From assembly GCF_018143015.1 (NCBI RefSeq), contig NC_054746.1, positions 14,499,532 to 14,563,531 of the forward strand: a stretch of 64,000 nt of DNA. The letters run 5' to 3'. This DNA is from Lytechinus variegatus. Taxonomy: Eukaryota; Echinodermata; Echinoidea; Temnopleuroida; Toxopneustidae. The translations under genes were made by a program, and so were the position numbers. Positions 33,354 to 64,000 of the stretch are shown here, in pieces. Within the stretch, counting starts at the first letter, position 1; every line of letters begins with the position of its first letter. The notes under the pieces are model-generated. The model was not told where the DNA came from. It worked only from the letters and a program-made list of their open reading frames with translations, and did not search any database.

Positions 33354-36300
33354 TATTAGTTTCATACTGCATGATTGTGCATGATGTGAAATGTTTTTAC
33401 CTCTGTAAATGCACACATTTCAACTTGTAATTAGCTGCAGTGTGTGTATGATTGTTTTACTGGAAATAATAAAACCATTAAATGAATGAATGAATGTGAA
33501 CTGCCACACCCCCATGTATGTCCAATTAAAAAGATATATGTAGATAAGGTCGTCTTACCCCACCCACCCTCCTATATCAAACTACTCTAGCCCCGCCCCC
33601 GCTCTCATTACTCCTCTTAATTATCATCCAAATATTCAATTCACTTTTCTCCTCACATCACAAAAAAGAAATAGGAAAACTGTGTGTAGTGTCATATCAC
33701 ATCTTTAATCCATGCAGTGTATTTCAAAACATTATACACTCCGGGGTTTTTTTCTCAACCTTTTCCGTCTCCACATGAAAAATTCCAAATATACGTGAAT
33801 ATATATCATGAAAACTAACTAAATAAAACAAATAAAAGTGTATTACATAACACACGTCATATTGCACATCTTATCTACAAAATATTCACCATACACTAGC
33901 AAAACATCAAAATAAGGCATACAAGCACGACTATCAAAATATTAATTTGACATAAAGGTGCACATATCATTTTAACCCTTTGTAGCATCAGTTTGATATA
34001 TATCGTAAATAACAAAGTAACATGATTTTTTGTATTGTTATTTGAAGGGGGGGGGTAGCATTAACGCCGCGCCATTGTTTTTCATTCCTAAAATATATAT
34101 TTACGTACTTATATTTTTTCACAAGAAAAATACCTTCAATTACAAAACTCTTCTTGTTATAGATTGCATTCCCTTAATCCACATGAAGGTCAGTAAAGAA
34201 ATTGGGGGGCCCGTTTCAGAATAATTGGTATAAAAACAAATTTGCAATAAGAGTTAAAAATCATGTTGGCTGATAGTAAATTTCCCATAAACTGTTGGTT
34301 TATTATCATAAACAAGACTGAACTGTTTTAAAACTAAAGATTTGCAATCCCATCATTTGATAATTAATCAATGAAATACAGATAAACATACTGGTAGAAT
34401 TGTAAGAAAGAAAGGAAGGATGCAGAGTGTATAACATATAATAAATTATTTTGGAATGTTATAAGAGTGAAAAAGGAAAATATGTTCGAGTTATACCAAA
34501 ATGTTTTACTTACTAAGCTCTACTTGTTGATATCTTTTTAAAGAGGCTCTGGTAAACTTTGGCAAAAGGAAGCAAGTTACAAAAGTATCATTTGTTGTAA
34601 ATGAGCAATGTGTGTTCGTCATTTACATAGGCGTCAATGCAATTTAACAGCATTATTTTCTTCAATATCTTTTGATACAGAACGATCATTTCTTGACTGA
34701 TGTGTCACTTGCTTCCTTTTGCCACCATGTCTGACTCCTCAAAATATTTAGCTCATTACGTTACTGAGAATGTATAACACCATTCTCGTGGCCTTTAAGC
34801 CTTATGACTTCTCGACCTAGATCCTTTGCTACTGACTAGAATAGATGTCAATCATAACAGTAACAATACACATAGCATGTGACTCAAGGGCAATATCTAT
34901 ACTTTCGAAGATTCACTAATTAGACAGACGCTATAATTAGAAAAGCTGTTGTCATTATTGAACACCTCTATTGTTCCCGATTGTATGCTACATTTCTTGT
35001 TTTTTCTGATGGCTTTGTTCGAGTTGTGATCTAATTTGTATTTTCAAGGGATTTCACACCTACGTACAGGATGGCGAGGGCGGCCCTAGCACATTAAGAA
35101 ATTAAATAAGAAAAGGTATCTTCATAAGTCAGGTAAAACAATGAAATAGTTGCAAATTACGAAATATCCAGAAGCAATAATGATTTATTTTCATGTGGCC
35201 TAAAAATAAATTCTTAATGGCGATTATTTTCGTATTTTCCAGTAATAAATTTTCTCTCTAGCAATCGTTTTAGGGCATAATGACAATAAAAAAATATCAA
35301 GAAAACAGTTGTAATAATCAGGATGATGATGAAGAAGATGATGGTAAGAATAATCATGATTATGAAAAAGAACATGAATGAGAAAGAGGAGATGGAAAGA
35401 GAAAAGGAAGGACGAAGAAACCAGTTGAAGAAGAGGTTAGTACAATAATCAGACAGAAAACATACAATAGCATTAATTTAACATTGTATAAGAATCTGGA
35501 TATTTTGGTCAAAGATTTAATACATTTTTTGACGCTTTGTCTTGAAATATATACGACCCACAAGCCTGAATATACCGGGAATCGATATACGAACGTTCTT
35601 GAATGACTGCAAAACTTTTTTTTTAAATATTAATAATCCCAATAAAATACTCTTATGAAAATAGACACTTGCGGTGATAAAATCCCATTTTCCATTTTAT
35701 CCCATTGAAGTTTCAGAAGGCAATTATCAATATCCATGACCATTTGTTCTCAAGGGGGTTTACATCTTGTCCCACAAATTTGACCAAAAAAAGTAATCAG
35801 TCACAATAAAGGACAGTTGGTCTCAAGATGAAATCATTAACCTTTTTTGGTGGTGGTGGTGGGGGGTTCAAGATGCGCCCCACCCTCCTCTTCCTCTTCG
35901 TATCCGAGCCTGGGAATTGCAATCATAGTCTTGTAAATCAATGTTAAAAACCAAGACCCAGTGGCCATTGGACATTTGAATTGGAAATTGGTAATTGAAA
36001 TAGGAATTTGATCTTGAAAAATTGTAATGTCTATATTTTTCACGCAGCACAGAATACAAGTATACATCGACTGATAAAAATTTATTTATCAATAAAGCAA
36101 TACATATTTGCAATTGATCTCGAATTACTTTCTGCATTCAACCGCCCCTTTTGTTCAGATGTTATGTTGTGATTTCAGCCTTGAGTGGATGAAACCTTAT
36201 AAGATGTCAGTTCATTATAAAGGCTGATTATCCAGAAGTTTATTAAAACTCTCGAGTTGACTTAAAACAAAATAGGCATTAATGAAACCTTAGATTGCCT

Positions 36301-36398
36301 ATGGGCTATGTATAGACTTTAAATCCACATTTATTTTCCATAATCTTACAAACAAGGTCCTTTTGTCTTTAGTTGATCAACCACACCCCTTCCCTTAA
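33354..36398. other. Unassigned sequence with one small palindrome
   Basis: AT-rich, with no supported gene. GGCAAAAGGAAGCAAGT at about 34561 pairs with ACTTGCTTCCTTTTGCC at about 34708, suggesting a small palindromic MITE of about 170 bp. Confidence 0.4.
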
Positions 36399-37003
36399 AG
36401 GACAAGTCCACCCCAACAAAAACTTGATTTGAATAAAAAGAGAAAAATAAAACAAGCATAACACTGAAAATTTCATCAAAATCGGATGTAAAATAAGAAA
36501 GTTATGACATTTTAAAGTTTCGCTTCATTTCACAAAACAGTTATATGCACATCTCGGTCGGTATGCAAATGAGGGAACTGATGACATTACTCACTCACTA
36601 TTTCTTTTGTATTTTATTATATGATATATGAAATATTTTGATTTTTCTCGTCATTGTCATGTAAAATGAAGTTTCATTCCTCCCTGAACACGTGGGAATT
36701 TATTATTTTAACATTTTGTGCTTCAGGCAAGGAGGTCCTAATCATAAAATTCATGAAAATTGAAATATTGTATAATTCAAACAATAAAACACAAAAGAAA
36801 CAGTGAGTGAGTGACATCATTGACTCTCTCATTTGGATGTAGCTGGCTCGTTCATATAAATATTTTGTTAAAAATAAGCGAAACTTTGACATGTCATTAA
36901 CTTTCTTATTTTACATCCGATTTTGATAAAAATTTTAGCATTTTGCTTGTCTGATTTTTCTCTATTGATTCAAATCAACATTTTTCTGAGGTGGACTTGA
37001 CCT
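36399..37003. mobile_element. TTAA-flanked palindromic MITE
   Basis: Flanked by TTAA (36395-36398 and 37004-37007), with ends AGGACAAGTCCACC and GAGGTGGACTTGACCT and the same long inverted arms as 30955-31553. Confidence 0.82.
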
Positions 37004-39493
37004 TTAAGCATGTTGAAGAAATGAAGTCCCCGCCAACAAGTCAATACTCAAGAAGGCGACCAACAAGCCTACAGAACCCAAAGGCTCTTACAAAATGCTG
37101 CATAAAAGCGCCATTTATATATACATAATATATATATATATATATATAGTAAGTCGTCGAGTTTTTCCTTTCTCATTCTTTTGTTTTCTCTTTGTTTTCA
37201 GTGGCAACTTATATGGTACATATGTCTCCCACGACAGCTCCAGATCAACACCAGTTCCATTGCATTTGCTCTGCTGTAAATTCAACACATTAATGGAATG
37301 ACCAACTTCAGCCCTCAATTTAACACTACACCCTATCATAAACCAAACCCTAAACCTAATATAAAGCCCTACTGCAATAAAGTCCAGAGTAATTGTCGCC
37401 GGAGCAAATGTCTTGTCACCAAAAGATAAACTTTACAACCGCAACCATCATATTTAGAAAGGTATTTATCGTGAACATAAATAGACACCCCCACTAAATA
37501 AAAAATTATCAACTTAATGGAATGACATACTAAAACAATTTTGTACAATATTTTCTTTGTACATTTAAAAATCATGAATGTGACATACTTAACGAAATAT
37601 GCCATTAAGTGTGACCAAACAAATAATTTTGAACAATATTTTCTCTCTACATTTAAAAACAATTAAGGAAATACGGCTACAAGTGTGACCGAATAAACAA
37701 TTTGTACAATATTTTCTCTCTATATTTCAAGCATGATTACTGCGTAAATAAATTTGAATAAAAATATAAACAGTAATAATTTCAATTAAGATTTATAAAG
37801 AGTAAATAGAAAAAGAATACTTCGACGTGTATATTTTCATTAAACTATGAAATAACGTTCGGTAGTATTCAAATGTTTTATTTTCATGAATCATCACTTA
37901 ATGAAGATCTCATAGCCAGTGTTGCGTTTCATAACCATGCATGGTAACTTTGCCAGTATGGAATAGCTTCAATTGAAATGTTGATTCTGTCATTGGCTTG
38001 TAGTTGCCATAATGACAAAATTACCTTACAATTTTATGCGATACGAACATACGACGAGGTGACCTAGGACTTGAACGTGCTTAAACACTCAACGTGAAGT
38101 AATATGTTAAAAGGATTCCAAATATAATCATATTCCTTATCAGTGTGTTGAGCAAATCAATTTATATATCTAAATGATTGTATTAAACAGACTTTAAATA
38201 CTTGCAAACACCATAATTACAACTATGTCAACTAAACATCCAGGGTTGGATTCTGATAATTAAACCTAGGTTTAACCCAAGTCTAAACTAGAGTTTTAAA
38301 CCATACTTAGGAATACTGGCTTCATAATATCTCTTCCATATTTGTGATAATTAAAATGTAATAATTAATTGATTGAAATTAATTGTATTTTTGTATTTTC
38401 CTATTTTTCCCATTTCAGGATGCAATTGATGTTTTTACAAATTTTTTTAAAGGAAGGATAAGAAAAAAATTAATTGATGAATAAGTTGACAAATGGCATT
38501 ACATAAAAGTATTGTCTAATATTAACCCAAATTTAACCTAACCATCAGAATACCACACCCAGGGTTCGTTTCATAAAAAAGACAGAACTATAGTAACTTT
38601 GCCGTTACAACAAACTGTCGCGGTAACATGACTCAGCAGCCAATCACAATCCGCGGTAGTTGCATAATAGCAAAGTTAAAATAGCCATAGCTCTTTATAA
38701 AGTGCGCCCCTCTAACAAAAATAAAATAAAATAAAAAATCCAACATATCATTCTCTTCCAAAGATGATCTAAAATAGATTGGTTTACAGATCGACAACAT
38801 GTATGGGCGATGATGGTGGCAGTGATGAGGCAACACTCGTTTGAGTTCGCATTCACGAACGTGATCTTAATGTAAATGACATCGACATCAACAAAAACAA
38901 ACGATAAGTTTGATTAACTTGTGACTTTGTAACGACGATTTCGAAAGAGATGAGTAAATACCTTGCAAAAAGGTGCATGTGAAACATATCTCATTGTCTC
39001 ATAAGACAGCAAACGTGATGAAGATATTGAACATTTTGTTTTGATTAGCTCTCCCTCCTATAATAAAAACGTATATTAAACTTACCAACAAACATCCATC
39101 ATCCAATTCCACGTGCAAAAACACTACACATTACACACTTGCACCCCACACTGGCACGCACGCACACACACCCTCACACACACATCAACCATCCCTCGCT
39201 CTCTTCCTTTAATTCTTTCACTCACACACTCTCTCTCTCTCTTTCTACCATCAAATCCGACCCAGACACACAATTCTTTTTTGTCATGCAATCTGATACG
39301 CACACACTCCACTCTTTCACCCACACCCTAACACCATCTGTCACCCTCTCTCTCTCTCTTTCTCTCACGAGCTGTTAACATGTGTTTTACATTAAGGCCT
39401 TAAAACTCTGTGTCTGTTCTTCAGTAAAATAATGCCATTGATGAAATTCTACCGGTGTTCATCGGGGTGAATCAACATCATCGCCTCCTCATT
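37004..39493. other. Region 3' of the potassium channel gene
   Basis: Probably includes the K2P 3' untranslated region at its right end, including CT- and CA-rich simple sequence at about 39160-39365. (TA)n lies at 37118-37148. A diverged hairpin related to 3698-3825 spans about 38568-38705. No other gene supported. Confidence 0.45.
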
Positions 39494-61510
<22,017 letters not shown>

Positions 61511-61633
61511 CTGTAGAAAAATACAGAAATTAAGAATTATGTTCAAGATTGAGTCGCATAAGCGCTTTTTTGTTTCGGTTGGTTTTTATTATTGATAAGT
61601 AATGATAAATAAACATAGCTTTTAATGTTTGAA

Positions 61634-61908
61634 ATAATAATAATCATATAGGGTATTTATATTGCGCACATATCCACCTTGTTAGGTGCTCAAGGCGCTC
61701 CTATATTACCCGGCTAAGCTAGGCGTTCATAGCGCACACAGCTTTTTAAGGAATTACTTCATACCGGTACCCATTTACCTCACCTGGGTTGAGTGCAGCA
61801 CACTGTGGATCAGTTTCTTGCTGAAGGAAATTACGCCATGGCTGGGATTCGAACCCACGACCCTCTCTTTCAAAGTCCGAAGACTAATCCACTGGGCCAC
61901 GACGCTCC
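61634..61908 (-). mobile_element. tRNA-derived SINE
   Basis: On the minus strand the head GGAGCGTCGTGGCCCAGTGG carries box A (TGGCCCAGTGG) and about 35 bases later a perfect box B (GGTTCGAATCC). This is the internal RNA polymerase III promoter of tRNA genes. The body continues AATTTCCTTCAGCAAGAAAC and GTGCTGCACTCAACCCAGG, and the 3' end is a (TTA)n-type tail. Related bodies occur at 44975-45175 and 51747-51985. About 275 bp, in the K2P intron just upstream of the exon at 61352-61510. Confidence 0.85.
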
Positions 61909-62624
61909 AATAATGGGTCTATCAATGTATACACTACCTTTTGGCTGAGACTAATGTTAACTTAACCTTGAATTGAACTGCTAAATTCATTTATCCAACT
62001 ATCTATGAAATATTCTTTCGAGTAATATGTATTTTTTTATCATTAATGTCTTATTTCTCTTTAACTGTGTAATTAATTCCACAAATACATTCCAAGTATA
62101 AGATGATTTTTCTTGATCTGAAACGTTGTGACACAAGCAACTCTGTGCCACTTTCCGTAATTATTTGTACCTCACCGAGTTCAATAAATATATTCGAAAT
62201 GCAAGTTAGAGATCGGAATTTTAATATAATAAATAAATAATAAAATCCATAAGGCATCAGGTCTGTGTAAAGGAGTGTTAGCGGCCTCCTGCTTGTTTAA
62301 CAACGATATTCTCGTTAGACAATTCAGTCTAACGAATGTTGATTGAAGAGAACGATGATGCCCTTGGTCTGTGAATGCACAAATCATTTTAGTAAATGCA
62401 TCCCGCCATTTAATTACAACCGATAATTTCATTACCAGGGAAAAGAGAATTATGTAATTAAATTTGCCTTCCCGTCGATGAATTCTAAATTCTCAAGCTC
62501 CAGGGCATTAACCGAATACTCGTCAAATGATAATAGGGAGTTTTCTCTATGTGGCGTAGGACGGGATGAAGAACACACTAAATTTATTGATAATGCCCGC
62601 CAAATGACAAAGAACAGCTGGGAG

Positions 62625-62761
62625 GTCTTTGTCGATAATTGGTGACACGGGTCCGCAGTTTCGTCCTAAGTTTCGGAGCTGACGAAAACTTGCAATCATG
62701 TCGTGTTTCCAAAGTCAGAGACGAAACTGCTCTTTTGATTCATAAATTTTTCGACAAAGAC
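62625..62761. repeat. Bipartite inverted repeat
   Basis: GTCTTTGTCGA (62625-62635) pairs with TCGACAAAGAC (62751-62761), and inner GCAGTTTCGTC (62655-62665) pairs with GACGAAACTGC (62720-62730). A possible old palindromic element. Confidence 0.6.
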
Positions 62762-63026
62762 TTCTTGGTTGTGTTTTGTCATGAAGGGCGTTTGACAATA
62801 CATTTTATATGTTCAAAAATCCGTCGTGCGCTGTGTTGCGATAACTGCCTAATACCTGCATCGCACAGATAGTAATGATTAAGTGATAAACATGTTTTTC
62901 TTTATTTGAATTCATTGTGATGAAGAGGAAATATAAACCATCTAGAGATAAAAATTGTGCGTTACGTTTAAGGGGACCAAGACATAGTTATAGCATAAAC
63001 GACCGAACATACCAAATTCCCCCTTC

Positions 63027-63262
63027 ACTGTAAAACATAAATGGGTAAAAAAAATTTCCACCACGAGGGTTATTGTGTCATCCCAATTTGGGGCAGTATT
63101 TTACCCAATGCGGGAAGCATATTGTCCAGTAAGGTTAAAAACAAGCATCAATTACTTTAGAGTGGGAACAAAATTTCATCACACTGGAAACATAAAGTGC
63201 CCAAAAGAAATGCCCAATGCTGGTTGGACACGTAATTACCTTCATGGAGCACTTTTAAACGA
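63027..63262. repeat. CACTGTAAAA-start repeat, copy 2
   Basis: Same family as 56352-56600: CACTGTAAAACATAAATGGG at the start, then AAAAGAAATGCCCAATGC and TAATTACCTTCATGGAGCAC. Confidence 0.65.
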
Positions 63263-63429
63263 TATTGTTTAAAGTGAATATATCCCCTACAAAATTTGAA
63301 AAGAGATGATTTATCGGAGCGGATGATACTGATTATTAAATTAACTTTTGTCTTAAACAATTTGTAATTTTTTTCTATTTCCTCGTTCCTATGTGCATTC
63401 CAAGTCAAATACAGGTCATTGAACATTAA

Positions 63430-64000
63430 AGGTCAAGTCCACCTCAGAAAAATGTGATTTGAATCAATAGAGAAAAATCAGACAAGCACAATGCTGAAAA
63501 TTTCATCAAAATCGGATGTAAAATAAGAAAGTCATGACATTTCAAAGTTTCGCTTATTTTCAACAAAATAGATATATGAACGAGCCAGTTACACCCAAAT
63601 GAGAGAGTCGATGATGTCACTAACTCGCTATTTCTTTTGTTTTTTATTGTTTGAATTATACAATACTTTAATTTTTACGAATTTGACAATTAGGACCTCC
63701 TTGCCTGAAGCACAAAATGTTAAAATAATGGAATTCCACGTGTTTAGGGAGGAATGAAACTTCATTTTACATGACAATGATGAGAAAATAAAAATATTTC
63801 ATATTTCATGTAATAAAATACAAAAGAAATAGTGAGTGAGTGATGTCATCAACTCTCTCATTCGGATGTAACTTGCTCGTTCATATAACTATTTTGTTGA
63901 AAATAAGCGAAACTTTAAAATGCCATAACTTTCTTATTTCATATCCGATTTTGATGAAATTTTCAGTGTTGTGCTTGTTGAATTTTTCTCTTTTTATTCA
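63430..64000. mobile_element. TTAA-flanked palindromic MITE, cut by the window edge
   Basis: TTAA at 63426-63429 precedes AGGTCAAGTCCACCTCAG. The order matches 30955-31553, and the last bases of the window are just short of the expected right end. Confidence 0.8.

Noticed and set aside
62639..62872. 77-codon plus-strand frame as a possible K2P 5' exon
   Set aside because: It is on the wrong strand for the channel, has no M1 or cap-like sequence, and overlaps the inverted repeat at 62625-62761.

Overview
The window is eukaryotic and AT-rich, with intron-split genes, many inverted-repeat DNA transposons, non-LTR retrotransposon pieces, a tRNA-derived SINE family and microsatellites. Repeat style and gene content point to a marine deuterostome, most likely an echinoderm such as a sea urchin; this is inference, because no species-specific gene was identified. 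No bacterial-type operons, CRISPR arrays or intact viral genes were seen.

Three host genes can be read by joining short exons. (1) eIF3k, minus strand, exons 1-3 at 6040-5985, 4953-4855 and 4026-about 3905; the remaining exons lie beyond the left edge. (2) CMC2, plus strand, a complete three-exon gene for a 74-residue twin CX9C mitochondrial protein (6471-6551, 7776-7847, 8493-8564). These two are head to head, with start codons 430 bp apart. (3) A TWIK-like two-pore potassium channel, minus strand, with exons 61510-61352, 55350-55096 and 39777-39494. Its introns cover about 21 kb of the right part of the window, and its 5' exon(s) lie beyond the right edge.

From about 9.6 to 24.2 kb is a local tandem duplication: copy 1 is 9591-20258 and copy 2 is 20254-24177, joined at a CTAAA microhomology. 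Copy 2 lacks about 4.7 kb (10401-15137). Copy 1 carries a 5'-truncated retroelement-like insert (17157-17649) and a hAT-like element with an 8-bp target duplication (18516-20072); both sites are empty in copy 2. Inside the block a foldback element with tandem-repeat ends sits in an older poly-C/poly-G-flanked element.

From 25 to 39 kb there are a foldback element, a full copy of the poly-C-flanked element, a 5'-truncated reverse-transcriptase insertion (27217-28482), a 2.6-kb TATT-flanked element carrying a TTAA-flanked MITE, and a second TTAA MITE. The potassium-channel introns (39.8-61.3 kb) hold palindromic MITEs, SINE copies, three (GTA)n arrays, long AC/AT microsatellites and a second truncated retrotransposon.

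The strongest non-routine observations are the nested insertions with exact target duplications, the empty-site comparison within the duplicated block, an array of five perfect nuclear-receptor-type DR1 motifs inside a tandem repeat, and several near-perfect long hairpins. I found no convincing new multi-gene system.
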